A stretch of DNA of 64,000 bases from Spirosoma aureum (GCF_011604685.1 NZ_CP050063.1:6489001-6553000), one strand, 5' to 3'. Shown: positions 37,279-47,188, counted from the stretch's first letter. Notes: generated by a model from the sequence alone, not told the origin. A program made the numbers and translations.

Positions 37279-37631
37279 TGAAGTTTATCTGTGACGTTCA
37301 CATATCCATTCGCCTATCTAAGTATCTGGCAACCTATGGAACCGAATCAGTTCACGTCAATCAGGTGCCAAAGGGTTCTTCTACGCCTGATGGAGAGATT
37401 TGCCAGTTGGCCGATCAGAATAATTACATTGTTATTACTAAGGATACTGACTTCAGAAACTCTTTTCTCTTGAAAAGGACACATCGTAAGTTAATCAGAG
37501 TCTGTTTAGGTAATATTTCGAATGATCGGTTAATCACATTGTTCGAGAACCAATTAGCATTGATTAAGCAATTGGATCAGGAGGATTCATTCTACATGGA
37601 AATCAATCCCGATACAACACTGCTTTACTAA
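37278..37631 (+). CDS. DUF5615 PIN-like toxin-like protein
   Basis: The 117-residue protein opens MKFICDVHISIRLSKYLATYG and contains ITKDTDFRNS, the conserved acidic residues of the DUF5615 (Mut7-C-like PIN) family. PIN-type proteins are Mg2+-dependent RNases. It is coupled to the upstream DUF433 gene by a one-base overlap. The pair occupies the gap between the epimerase-GT2 gene (24 bases before) and the transketolase C-subunit gene (29 bases after). Activity as a toxin is an inference from the family. Confidence 0.85.
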   Translation: MKFICDVHISIRLSKYLATYGTESVHVNQVPKGSSTPDGEICQLADQNNYIVITKDTDFRNSFLLKRTHRKLIRVCLGNISNDRLITLFENQLALIKQLDQEDSFYMEINPDTTLLY

Positions 37632-37660
37632 GCAACTAATGTCCGCTGTTATTTTATAGT

Positions 37661-38569
37661 ATGCGAAACGAATTCTCAGCCGCTGTCGAGCGTATTGCGC
37701 GTGACGACGAAAAAGTGGTTTTTATTACCGGCGATTTAGGCTATAATGCCCTGGAAAACGTTGTAGAAGCCTTAGGCCCCCGTTTTATTAACGCAGGTGT
37801 TGCTGAGCAAAATATGATCGGCGTAGCAGCCGGAATGGCTTACAAAGGCTATAAAGTGTTTTGTTATAGTATTGCCCCATTTGCCGTTTATCGATGCCTG
37901 GAGCAATTTCGCAATGATGTCTGCCTGCACAACATGCCCGTTTTTATTGTCGGGAATGGGGGCGGGTATGGTTATGGCATCATGGGCAGCACCCATCACG
38001 CGATAGAAGATCTGGCGTGTCTGAGCAGTCTACAGAACGTAAATACATACATTCCAGCCTTCGCTGACGAGGTTGCTCCGATGCTTGATCAGATTATTGC
38101 GGAAAGCCGACCGGCCTATCTACGTCTGGGTGCAGGTCCTAAAACCCCCGATGGAGCTGAAAAACTCGGCACCTTCAAACACATCGTACATAGCAAAGCT
38201 TCCATTGGAAATGTAGTTGCGCTAGGCCCGATTGCCGCCAATGTACTGACAGCCTTGCAGGATGAGTTGCTGGTGGGTCAGTTTGACGTCTATACGGCTA
38301 CCAACCTGCCACTCGATCTGCCTTCAGGCCTCGCGCATCGCTGGGCCGGAAAACCATTGCTGGTCGTTGAAGAACATGTCTCCATTGGCGGACTGGCCCA
38401 ACAGCTTTCGGTTAAATTACTGACCGACGGAGCAGCACCAAGTCATTTTGTAAGTTTGTCAGCCCAGGGCTATCCGAATGGGCTTTATGGGGATCAAAAA
38501 TACCATCAGCAATTGTCGGGCCTTGATCCAGCCAATATTGCCCGGCAGTTGGCTTCGTTTACGAATTAA
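37661..38569 (+). CDS. Transketolase, C-terminal (pyrimidine-binding) subunit
   Basis: The 302-residue protein is the second half of the two-subunit transketolase. It has GDLGYN near 24-29 and the conserved catalytic glutamate in INAGVAEQNMIGVAAGMA (Glu49), which activates TPP. The C-terminal transketolase domain contains VVEEHVSIGGLAQQL. It must pair with the N-terminal subunit encoded at 34124 to give a complete active site. Start is ATG 37661. Separation of the two halves by three genes is unusual, since the pair is normally adjacent. Confidence 0.9.
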   Translation: MRNEFSAAVERIARDDEKVVFITGDLGYNALENVVEALGPRFINAGVAEQNMIGVAAGMAYKGYKVFCYSIAPFAVYRCLEQFRNDVCLHNMPVFIVGNGGGYGYGIMGSTHHAIEDLACLSSLQNVNTYIPAFADEVAPMLDQIIAESRPAYLRLGAGPKTPDGAEKLGTFKHIVHSKASIGNVVALGPIAANVLTALQDELLVGQFDVYTATNLPLDLPSGLAHRWAGKPLLVVEEHVSIGGLAQQLSVKLLTDGAAPSHFVSLSAQGYPNGLYGDQKYHQQLSGLDPANIARQLASFTN

Positions 38570-38646
38570 ACTAATTTACAGTAGTCGGTTTAGGATGCTG
38601 CATCTTAGAACGAACCGGATGAAGTACGCCTAAAATCAAAATCCCG

Positions 38647-40449
38647 TTGCCAACCTTACAATACAACCCGAAAACCCGCCTGACATCGGCCCCACCACGG
38701 TCGGTCGGCCGGTTATTGGGTAGTGTGGGTGTGGCAATTCCAGTTATTTTATTCCTGGCTGTCTGGAGTTATTACGCCGTTAACGTGCCCAAATGGGACG
38801 ACCACGCTCTCCGGGCATTCCTGTATTATTTCGATCAGGAAACAACTATTTCGGGTAAGCTATACCAGCTTTTTCGGCAGCATAACGAGCATCGGATTGT
38901 CGTTGACCGCTTCGTGGCCCTGCTCGACTATCAGGTATTTGGAAAGCTGAATTTCCGGCATCTGATGGCCATTGGAAATTTGAGTTTAGTAGGCTTGCTG
39001 GTCGTATTTATCGGCGTTCTGCGTCGCGAAAGTCTCTCTGTTTTGTATGCCATTCCTGTTGCCTTACTGATTTTCAACCTCTCTCACTGGGAAAATATGT
39101 TCTGGGGGATGGCAGCCCTGCAGAACTTCTCTGTCGTGCTTTGGGTTGTGCTGGCATTTTATGGAATTACATACGGCAATCGTTGGGGATGGGCAATAGC
39201 CTCAGCCATTCTGGCTACGCTCACTAGTGGCAATGGCTTACTGGTCTGGCCAATTGGGCTGGTTTTGCTGTTACTTCGCACCAGCGAACCAGCGGACTTT
39301 AAATCCAGAAATTATCCAAAGAAAAGAGCATTCTTACCGGTAGCCATCTGGGTTTTCAGTGCCTTGCTTGTACTTGGACTTTATTTCGCCGATTATGAAA
39401 AACCAGAAGGCAATCCTCCATTACGCGGTTCAACCGTCGATTTAATTAAGGGCTGGCTGGCATTCATCGGTGCTGCTGCCGAAGCATTACCCGTTAAATC
39501 GGCCCTTAGCGCCAGTATCTTGCTGGGTGCTTTAATGGTCATTTCAACATTCGGGATTATGGGTTGGCAGTTGTTGACCCATCGTCTGGCAATCAGTCGG
39601 ACAATCCGAGGACTGTTCAGTTCACGACCTGCTATTTCCGGGGCTGGGATACCAGCCGGTGCACTGTTTTTTTGGGGGAGTGCGCTTTTCATATTAGGAA
39701 CAGCAGCCGTAGTTGCCTGGACCCGAACCGGCTTTGGACTCGACCTGATCATCACAAGCCGCTATAAAATCTATTCGTTAACGTTATTGGCGCTTTTGTA
39801 CGTCTATATCGCCGTTGCCATAAATCAGCGGGTTCGGAATTGGGTTTTATTTGGTGGATTAGCCGGAAGTTTTCTGTTTAACTGGTTTGCCTACCTTACT
39901 TTTCTGGACGATTCGATCTGGTTTCGGCACTGGCAAACGACGAACCAGTTTAACTGGACTTATACCACGAATCGCCCAACTCCAGCACTCGATCCTGTTA
40001 CTCAGCACTATAGCGATCCGGCACGCGCGTTTTACGATCCAATCCTGAAAACCCTGTTTAACTCCGTACAGGCGCCGATTATACCGTTAACGATCACCAA
40101 AGCTCCGTATGGGTACGCTGTTCAGACTAGTACCACCGAAGCAACAGGTTTACCTTCAGATCAGACATTCGGGCGCGATGCAGGCAGTTATCTGCTGGTT
40201 CGGTCACCCAAACGATCGTATTTATTTCCGGCCTGGCAGAACCAACGGTCGCTTCTTAAGGCGCGTTTTTTACCCGGCAATCTCTTTACGCCCGGATTTA
40301 AAGCCGATGTCTGGCAAAGTGCGCTGGAAGCCGGTACTTATCAATTATTTGTCGTAACCATTTCGACCAGCAATCAGTGTAAGGTGTATCCAACCAATCA
40401 GCTTATCACATCAGCCGGTCAGCCGAAGGATATTAAGAAGAACTGGTAA
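38647..40449 (+). CDS. Polytopic membrane protein, possible GT-C glycosyltransferase
   Basis: The 600-residue protein has about ten hydrophobic segments and a large hydrophilic C-terminal region (about 430-600). A first loop after the first helix carries PKWDDHALRAFLYYFDQE with acidic and His residues, as GT-C enzymes do, and QHNEHRIVVDRF follows. I do not recognise a named family, so the GT-C assignment is inference. The start codon is TTG at 38647. Its position between transketolase and acyltransferase genes supports a role in assembling the same glycan. Confidence 0.65.
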   Translation: MPTLQYNPKTRLTSAPPRSVGRLLGSVGVAIPVILFLAVWSYYAVNVPKWDDHALRAFLYYFDQETTISGKLYQLFRQHNEHRIVVDRFVALLDYQVFGKLNFRHLMAIGNLSLVGLLVVFIGVLRRESLSVLYAIPVALLIFNLSHWENMFWGMAALQNFSVVLWVVLAFYGITYGNRWGWAIASAILATLTSGNGLLVWPIGLVLLLLRTSEPADFKSRNYPKKRAFLPVAIWVFSALLVLGLYFADYEKPEGNPPLRGSTVDLIKGWLAFIGAAAEALPVKSALSASILLGALMVISTFGIMGWQLLTHRLAISRTIRGLFSSRPAISGAGIPAGALFFWGSALFILGTAAVVAWTRTGFGLDLIITSRYKIYSLTLLALLYVYIAVAINQRVRNWVLFGGLAGSFLFNWFAYLTFLDDSIWFRHWQTTNQFNWTYTTNRPTPALDPVTQHYSDPARAFYDPILKTLFNSVQAPIIPLTITKAPYGYAVQTSTTEATGLPSDQTFGRDAGSYLLVRSPKRSYLFPAWQNQRSLLKARFLPGNLFTPGFKADVWQSALEAGTYQLFVVTISTSNQCKVYPTNQLITSAGQPKDIKKNW

Positions 40450-40516
40450 CTGGACCAATAGACTTCTACTCTATCTTCAGTCACCTAATGACCACATTTA
40501 CCCAATTACCAACGTC

Positions 40517-41683
40517 ATGCAAACAAATGCGCCAATGACCGCTACCGCTGCCCGACCGGCCCTGAATCACCTTCGGCAATTAGATGGCGTGCGGTTTCTG
40601 GCTGTCGCACTGGTACTGTTCGATCACTGGATGGCCGGGCGCATCGAGTTACCGCTCGGTGCTTTGGGTGTCACGATTTTCTTTGTGCTGAGTGGCTTCC
40701 TGATTACGCGAATTCTACTGTCGAGTAAGGATAAATTGAAAGATAAACCGAACGGCGGTTTGGGTAAATACCTCAAAATCTTTTACATCCGCCGAACCAT
40801 TCGCATTTTCCCGATTTACTACCTGGTCCTGTTCGTACTCTATGCGGTTAACGAACCCCCCGTTCGCCAGACGTTTGGCTGGCTGGCTCTGTACGCTACG
40901 AACCTTTATATGGCCTATTATTCGGTATGGATGGGCACTGTCGATCACCTGTGGTCATTGGCGGTGGAAGAGCAGTTCTATTTGTTTTTCCCCCTGCTGC
41001 TCTTTTTCGTTCCGCGCCGGTGGGTTCCGTTAACCGCTACGCTTATGATTGTAGGGGCAGTTGCCATGCGTTATGTGCTCTATCGGGCTCGGCTACCGTG
41101 GTTTATTGGCTACGTAACCATGCCTGCCTGTCTGGACTCGTTCGGACTGGGTACGATTATGGCCTTCTGGTGGCTTTATCAGCGCGAGCGATTCCAGCAG
41201 GTATTTCAAAATTCGGTCTGGATCTGGATCAGTATTCTGCTGTTTGCAACGGTGGTCATTTATACGAAAATCTTACCAGCCATTCCTGATCCACAGGGAT
41301 GGAGTGGACACCATAATATCATGTCCGACGTATGGGAACGACTGGCAGCCTCACTCATTGGCTTTTTCCTGATCGGTCGGGCGGTGCTGGGCTTTGGCGG
41401 ACCAATGAAGTGGCTGCTCGAAAATCCGGTGAGCCAGTACATGGGTAAAATCAGTTATGGGCTTTATCTATACCATAACTTCGTGTTTAACGTCTATCAT
41501 ACTCGCCCAACTCATTTCACCCTGCGAGCCTGGCGACGTATTACGGACATTTTACCGTTTTTAAATAGCTCTTATTTTTTCCCGTTCTGCTTCTATCTGT
41601 CATTAACCCTGCTGATTGCAACGCTGTCGTGGTATTTGGTTGAGAGACCGATCAATAATCTGAAGGATCGGTTTTCGTATTGA
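40517..41683 (+). CDS. Acyltransferase-3 family membrane protein (OafA/YrhL type)
   Basis: The protein (388 aa) shows the acyltransferase-3 pattern: LRQLDGVRFLAVALVLFDHW near residue 20 with the conserved RFLA and H, GVTIFFVLSGFLITRILL, IRRTIRIFPIYY and LWSLAVEEQFYLFFP. About ten membrane segments are predicted. These enzymes O-acetylate or O-acylate surface sugars. It is the last gene of the glycan block and its 3' end overlaps the 3' end of the converging HTCS gene by 32 bases. Confidence 0.93.
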   Translation: MQTNAPMTATAARPALNHLRQLDGVRFLAVALVLFDHWMAGRIELPLGALGVTIFFVLSGFLITRILLSSKDKLKDKPNGGLGKYLKIFYIRRTIRIFPIYYLVLFVLYAVNEPPVRQTFGWLALYATNLYMAYYSVWMGTVDHLWSLAVEEQFYLFFPLLLFFVPRRWVPLTATLMIVGAVAMRYVLYRARLPWFIGYVTMPACLDSFGLGTIMAFWWLYQRERFQQVFQNSVWIWISILLFATVVIYTKILPAIPDPQGWSGHHNIMSDVWERLAASLIGFFLIGRAVLGFGGPMKWLLENPVSQYMGKISYGLYLYHNFVFNVYHTRPTHFTLRAWRRITDILPFLNSSYFFPFCFYLSLTLLIATLSWYLVERPINNLKDRFSY

Positions 41684-44600
41684 TCAGTTGTTTCTTTGAA
41701 ACTGGCTCACTGGCATAATCGCTGGGCGTTTTGCCGAACTGTTTCTTAAATTCTTTGCTGAAATACTTCCGGTCATCGTAGCCGACAGAATAGGCCACCT
41801 CGTAAACGGTTAGCTGTTTCTGCTTCAACAACTGGGCCGCTTTTTTTAAGCGAATGGATTTTACAAAGTCATTGACCGACATATCGGTGAGCGCACGAAG
41901 TTTCTTGTACAGGACGGGCGCACTCATGCCAATTTGAGTGGCCAGTTGCGAAACACCAAACGCAGGATCGTCAAGATGATTTTCGGTGATCCGCACAATT
42001 TTGCTTAAAAACTGCTCATCCAGTGAGTTGATGACTATATTTTGGGGTTGGAGTGAAATCTGGCGACTATACTTCTGGCGCATTGCATCGCGAGATGACA
42101 ACAAATTTCGCACATTCAGTTTAAGCATTCGCAGACTAAACGGTTTGGTCATATAGCTGTCGGCCCTAGTTTCGAGCCCTTCGACCTGCTGAGAAAACGT
42201 AGCCCTGGCCGTTAGTAAAACAATGGGAATATGGCTTGTTCGTTCGTCGGTTTTTAACTTCCGACAGAGTGCCAGGCCGTCCATTTCAGCCATCATAACA
42301 TCGCTGATGATCAGGTCAGGAATATGCTCGATTGCCAGTGCCCAGCCTTCTTCGCCATTGATTGCCTCTGTAACAACATACTGCCGGATCAGCGATTCAC
42401 GGATGAATGCTCTGACTTCGGCATTATCTTCTACCAGCAACAAAGTCGGCTTTGGGATAGAATCAATCGGCTTCTCCTCTTCGCCCAGAGAAAATTGTTC
42501 TAGTACAGGAGCCAAAACGGGAGTTGAAGCCATGTCAGTCACAAGCTGATTTGTCGCAAAATGATCAGCACCCCGTTTCAGGGTGACAGTGAAACAGGTC
42601 CGCCTATTTTCTCGACCATTTTGCAAATTACTTTCTACAGCGATGGTTCCCTTATGCGCTTCTATCAGGCTTTTCGACAAGGCTAGCCCAATGCCGTAAC
42701 CCGTATTTTGTGCACCAGTGTCATTTACCTGAAAAAAATTGGTAAATATTTTTTTGAGATTTTCGGGTGCAATCCCCTTTCCATTATCGACAACCTTTAT
42801 AACGACTGTGTCTTTTTGTTCCTGAACCAGAATACTCACAAAACCACCATCGGGCGTAAATTTGAATGCATTGGTCAATAAATTAAAAAATACCTTTTCC
42901 AGCTGCGCCCGGTCTACGTACACGGCAACAGTATTATTGCTATATAGAAAGTCGATTTTCATGTTCCGTGCCGTAGCCAGATCCTGAAAGTAAAACCGGA
43001 TTTCATCAAGTAAGGCAATGAGGTTGACTTTTGTCACCTGAAGCATCAGGTTATTGGTTTCGGCTTTTCGAAAATCCATTAACTCATTCACCAGCTTCGA
43101 CAACCGATCCGAATTATTCTTCACGTGCGTAAGCTGCGTAAAACTGTTACTATCCTGGCTGGCTGTTGTCAATAAATTCTCGATGGGCCCGCCAATTAGT
43201 GTCAGATGCGTTCGTATTTCGTGCGATATGTTCGTGAAGAAATTGAGCTTTAACTGCTGCAATTCGTGATCACGTCTCAGCGACTCCCGCATCCAGAAGA
43301 ACCGAATCATGAAGTATAAAAAGCTGGCCACCAGCATCACATAGGTCAAATATGCCCACCAGGTTCGCCAAAAAGGGGGCATGACCTCAATCTCAATTCG
43401 GGCGTGTACCTTACTCCAAATGCCATCATTGTTTGCGCCCCTAACCAGAAACGTATACGTTCCGGCGGGTAGATTGGTGTAAGTCGCAGATGGTGTTTTG
43501 ACGAAGTTCCAATTCTCTTCAAATCCATCAAGCTTATAGGCATAAGTATTTTTGCTGGCCTTTATGTAGTTCAACAGGGCGAAATCCAGTGTAAAAATGG
43601 ACTGATCGTGTTTAAACATCAGCCTGGGCGCGTGGCTGATGTCTTTTTCAAGCAAGCCAGTTGGATCGTTGATACCAACAGGCTGATTAAACAGTTTTAA
43701 CGACGTCAGGATAATCGTGGGATCATAGCTATTTGTTTTAAATTTATCGGGCCGGAAACGCACCAGACCATTATTGCTCCCAAAAAATAACTCACCACCG
43801 CTGTCCCGATAAAATGAATTAAGGCTAAACTCATTGCCGGGTAATCCATCATTGATGTTATAATTCGTAAACCGTTTTGTATCGGGGTCAAACCTCGAGA
43901 GGCCATTATCGGTGCTTAGCCAAAGAAACCCCTGTTTGTCTTCCAGAATGCCCAGAATATTATCGCTGGGCAGGCCATCTTTTTCGGTATACGTCGCCAA
44001 GTCTTTCAAGTGAACATCGTATCGACTCAATCCGCCAAAATAGTTACCAACCCAGATCTGACCTTTTGAATCCTCCTGAATACAATTGATTTGGTTTGTT
44101 CGTAAACTACCCTTGGTGACTCTATTATTTATAATCTGTTTTATGGATCGTCGCTCACTCGAAATAACGGTAATTCCATGTGCAGTACCAACCCAGAGCC
44201 TTCGTCTTGAGTCGACGAACAATATCCGGATAAAATCGCTGGTTAATTTTATGGGTGATGTGTTGGTTGTATACTGTTCTACCTTGCCGGATTTTTTATC
44301 AAAATAATTCAACCCGCTCCTGTCGGTTCCCACCCACAAATGTCCCTGCCCATCATCGGCAAGGGCGCTGATATCATCTGAACTCAGCGACACCGGATTA
44401 TCAGGGTTACTGAGATACTGCCTGATTCGATTGGTTGTTGGATCTAGCACATTAAGGCCACCCAGGTGCGTACCGATCCAAACCCGACCGTCGACATCCG
44501 CAGAAACAGCCTTTACCAAATTGGACCGCAAACCAGAAACGCCCGTGTTTTCGTTCTGGTAGCGTGTAAATCGACCGGCCTTTCGGTCGAAATAATTAAG

Positions 44601-45773
44601 TCCACCCCCTTCAGTACCTACCCACAGATTATCTTTGCTGTCGGCAGCAATGGCACTAATCAAGTCGTTGCTGATACTGAACGGTTGGCGTCTATTCTGG
44701 TACAGAACAAAGGGCGTCTCCTGCGAATAAACGACATTAACGCCCCCATAATAGGTTCCGACCCAGATGGAGCCGTTAGCATCCTGCATAATTTCATAGA
44801 TGGAATTCTGACTAAGACTTTTCCGGTTTTCAGGATCATGTTGATAAGTCGTAAATTTTTGCGAAGTGTCATCATAGATACTCAGTCCTTCCAATGTTCC
44901 AATCCAAATTCGATTCGATTGATCGACCAGCAGTTTCCGGATATTATTATTGATCAGGCTGTTTACAGACTTGTTATGTGTAAAAGCGGAGAATGTCCGG
45001 GTAGCCCGGTTATAGGCATTAAGCCCGCCGTATTTGGTACCAACCCAAAGTTTATGGTGTCCGTCCTCGGTAATAGCCGTTACATAATCGTCGCTCAGGC
45101 TGGTTGACTGAGTAGCATTATGTCTGAACGAGACAAATTGAAACGTAGATTTCTCTCGTTGAATACGAGTAAGGCCAGTTGATGTTCCGACCCATAGACT
45201 ACCTTCATGATCTTCAAAAATCGTTCGCACGTTATTACCGGCAAGCCCCGTTGCCGACTGGAAGAACGTTCTGAATGTATTGGTCGATCGGTCGGTGAGC
45301 AGGTTCAACCCATGATCAGTACCAACCCAGATATTTTTATGACTGTCCTGAAAAATGCAAGTGATAGCCCGGCTGCTCATATCTGATTTTTTCTCAGGCC
45401 CAGATAGCACCTGCTCAAATGAATCGGTTTCAGACTTGTACTTACTTAACCCCTTCACCGTACCTACCCAGAGCGTATTGTCGGAATCGACGCATAAAGA
45501 CAGTATGTAGTCGTCAGAAACACTGGCGGAAGCCACAGGGTCGTTTTTATAGACTTTGAATGTCCGGCTGTCGTAGCGATTCAGGCCGTTTCGAGTGCCG
45601 AACCACATTAAACCACGACGGTCCTGTACGATAGAAAGTACTGAATTCTGCGATAATCCATTATCGACACTCAGGTGATTGAATGCCAGATTTTGTGCAA
45701 TACAAGTTTGGCCTGCCAGAACAGATAGAGCCAGAAGCAAGTATACATGGCAATAACACACAGAGACTTTCAT
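41652..45773 (-). CDS. Hybrid two-component system regulator (HTCS, one protein)
   Basis: The 1373-residue protein starts with a signal peptide. Then come about fourteen ligand-binding propeller repeats of the WVGT-GLN type (residues 30-690), a Y_Y_Y domain (about 700-770), one membrane helix (about 785-805), HisKA with SHEIRTHL (Pro replaced by His), HATPase (DNGKGI), a receiver domain (LLVEDN, Asp in ISDVMM, VLLTAR) and an AraC-type helix-turn-helix at the C-terminus. HTCS proteins sense oligosaccharides in the periplasm and activate polysaccharide-utilisation genes. It is divergent from the SusC/GH16 remnants and the PL8 gene, which are its likely former and present targets. Confidence 0.94.
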   Translation of the reverse strand: MKVSVCYCHVYLLLALSVLAGQTCIAQNLAFNHLSVDNGLSQNSVLSIVQDRRGLMWFGTRNGLNRYDSRTFKVYKNDPVASASVSDDYILSLCVDSDNTLWVGTVKGLSKYKSETDSFEQVLSGPEKKSDMSSRAITCIFQDSHKNIWVGTDHGLNLLTDRSTNTFRTFFQSATGLAGNNVRTIFEDHEGSLWVGTSTGLTRIQREKSTFQFVSFRHNATQSTSLSDDYVTAITEDGHHKLWVGTKYGGLNAYNRATRTFSAFTHNKSVNSLINNNIRKLLVDQSNRIWIGTLEGLSIYDDTSQKFTTYQHDPENRKSLSQNSIYEIMQDANGSIWVGTYYGGVNVVYSQETPFVLYQNRRQPFSISNDLISAIAADSKDNLWVGTEGGGLNYFDRKAGRFTRYQNENTGVSGLRSNLVKAVSADVDGRVWIGTHLGGLNVLDPTTNRIRQYLSNPDNPVSLSSDDISALADDGQGHLWVGTDRSGLNYFDKKSGKVEQYTTNTSPIKLTSDFIRILFVDSRRRLWVGTAHGITVISSERRSIKQIINNRVTKGSLRTNQINCIQEDSKGQIWVGNYFGGLSRYDVHLKDLATYTEKDGLPSDNILGILEDKQGFLWLSTDNGLSRFDPDTKRFTNYNINDGLPGNEFSLNSFYRDSGGELFFGSNNGLVRFRPDKFKTNSYDPTIILTSLKLFNQPVGINDPTGLLEKDISHAPRLMFKHDQSIFTLDFALLNYIKASKNTYAYKLDGFEENWNFVKTPSATYTNLPAGTYTFLVRGANNDGIWSKVHARIEIEVMPPFWRTWWAYLTYVMLVASFLYFMIRFFWMRESLRRDHELQQLKLNFFTNISHEIRTHLTLIGGPIENLLTTASQDSNSFTQLTHVKNNSDRLSKLVNELMDFRKAETNNLMLQVTKVNLIALLDEIRFYFQDLATARNMKIDFLYSNNTVAVYVDRAQLEKVFFNLLTNAFKFTPDGGFVSILVQEQKDTVVIKVVDNGKGIAPENLKKIFTNFFQVNDTGAQNTGYGIGLALSKSLIEAHKGTIAVESNLQNGRENRRTCFTVTLKRGADHFATNQLVTDMASTPVLAPVLEQFSLGEEEKPIDSIPKPTLLLVEDNAEVRAFIRESLIRQYVVTEAINGEEGWALAIEHIPDLIISDVMMAEMDGLALCRKLKTDERTSHIPIVLLTARATFSQQVEGLETRADSYMTKPFSLRMLKLNVRNLLSSRDAMRQKYSRQISLQPQNIVINSLDEQFLSKIVRITENHLDDPAFGVSQLATQIGMSAPVLYKKLRALTDMSVNDFVKSIRLKKAAQLLKQKQLTVYEVAYSVGYDDRKYFSKEFKKQFGKTPSDYASEPVSKKQLINTKTDPSDY

Positions 45774-46134
45774 AATCCATTCAGTAGTTGTTTCAGCATA
45801 ACCTCTGGTTCAATATCAGCAAAATGATTCTGCGAACCAGATAGTATACCAATTAACGATATCCGAATATAAGAATAAATTGTATAGAAAAAGGATTTTG
45901 CTCCGGTGGTGAGCAGCATTTCGAACCCTACCTAGAATATAGTCTGACTATAAATAGCTTACAGAAAATTACAGCAAAACTGACAATCAGTCGATTTTAC
46001 TCACAAAATCCTATCGTTTATAATAATCGCCCACTTCTTTTACGATTTTCCCCCTACTCTTCCGGTGATGTATACCACATTTGTTGAACCTAAAATTTAC
46101 CGTATTGCAGTTCTTTACTAAATCTAAGCAGGTT
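45774..46134. other. Intergenic region between HTCS and pseudogene
   Basis: About 360 bases between divergent units. I see no gene, RNA or strong hairpin. Promoters for the HTCS and for the former SusC gene should lie here, but no clear TAnnTTTG is visible. Confidence 0.4.
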
Positions 46135-46600
46135 ATGCTCTCAACCATGCGTGGCCATTTCGACACAGTCACCCAACCTATTTGGCCTACTTCAATACTG
46201 AGTGCAGGCCAAACTAAAATTAACGAATCGAGGACAATTAGCGAGTCAGTTTTCATGCTGTTTTTCTGCTGCTTTCTGATGAATACGCTTTCGTCGCCGA
46301 TCCACGCAAGGAACCGACCAGTCCAAACAGCTGCCTCAATTCGGATTACGGGCAAGGTAACCGACGAAAAAGGTGAGAGTTTTCCGGGTGCCAATGTATC
46401 GATCAAGGGCACGACTCGTGGCGTAGTTACGAACGGTCAGGGCGATCTCAACATCGATGTATCCGATGAGAATAGCTTATTGGTGGTCAGTTTTATTGGC
46501 TACCAGACACAGGAAATTCCTGTGGGCAAACAAACCAGCCTTAGTGTAAGTCTTGCGCCCAATGCTAATTCGCTAAATGAAGTCGTGGCTGTGGGCCCCA
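46135..46600 (+). pseudogene. N-terminal remnant of a SusC/RagA-type TonB-dependent receptor
   Basis: Frame from ATG 46135: a signal-like hydrophobic stretch (SVFMLFFCCFLMNTLSS), then a carboxypeptidase-regulatory-like domain (ITGKVTDEKGESFPGANVSI, GTTRGVVTNGQG, VSFIGYQTQEIPVG), then LNEVVAVG, the spot where SusC receptors carry NEVVVxG before the plug. The plug and barrel, about 900 residues, are missing. Directly after this the frame runs into GH16 sequence read in the wrong phase and stops at 46716. Confidence 0.88.
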
Positions 46601-47076
46601 TACCTGGAAATACTGGAGCTTTGAAGTACGGGCTAAAGTCCCGGCTCCTGGCCAACCATCTGGATGAAAGGGAAAAATTTCCCGCAGAAGAAATGGCCAG
46701 CCTGTGGCGAGATTGATATTATGGAATTTGTTGGGAAAGATTCTACGCAGATATATGGCACAGTTCATTAAGCAGATTCTTCAGGCAAATACACAGGTTC
46801 AAGAGAGAAAAACCAGTTGTCGGAGCACCCTACGACGGCTTTCACGTGTACGCACTCGAATGGTACCCCGATCGGATGGAATTCTACTATGATGACTTGA
46901 AGTACTTTGTCTTTAATACGGCACAGTCGCAGAATGGCTCTGAAAACCCTTTCCAGAAGATTTTTTTTCTGATGCTAAATCTGGCTCTGGGTCGTGAAGG
47001 AACGTTAGGGGGTCGTTTAGATACTACAATCCTTCCTTGCAAATACCTCATCGATTACGTGCGAGTCTATCAATAA
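46601..47076 (+). pseudogene. Frameshifted remnant of a GH16 beta-glucanase
   Basis: Pieces of a GH16 enzyme lie in order but in three phases. FEVRAKVP is at 46620-46643. A second phase, ending in a stop after GTVH near 46770, holds WPTIWMKGKNF and the catalytic motif CGEIDIMEFVGKD. A third phase holds PYDGFHVYALEWYPDRMEF and ends at 47076 with YLIDYVRVYQ, the usual C-terminus of laminarinase-like GH16. The signal peptide and N-terminal strands are missing. The gene is therefore dead. Confidence 0.92.
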
Positions 47077-47188
47077 CGAGCTCTATATAGGTTACGTTGA
47101 GGCCTATAACCATCACCCCCAAAAGTCAAGTATAAAAATTAACCCAAAAACCAAAATAGTAACTTTTTACCCTAAACCCCCAACTATT

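Noticed and set aside
43200..43230. Pro-to-His change in the HTCS phosphorylation box (SHEIRTHL) as a sign of inactivity
   Set aside because: The phospho-acceptor His and Glu are intact, and to my knowledge this variant is common in Cytophagales kinases.
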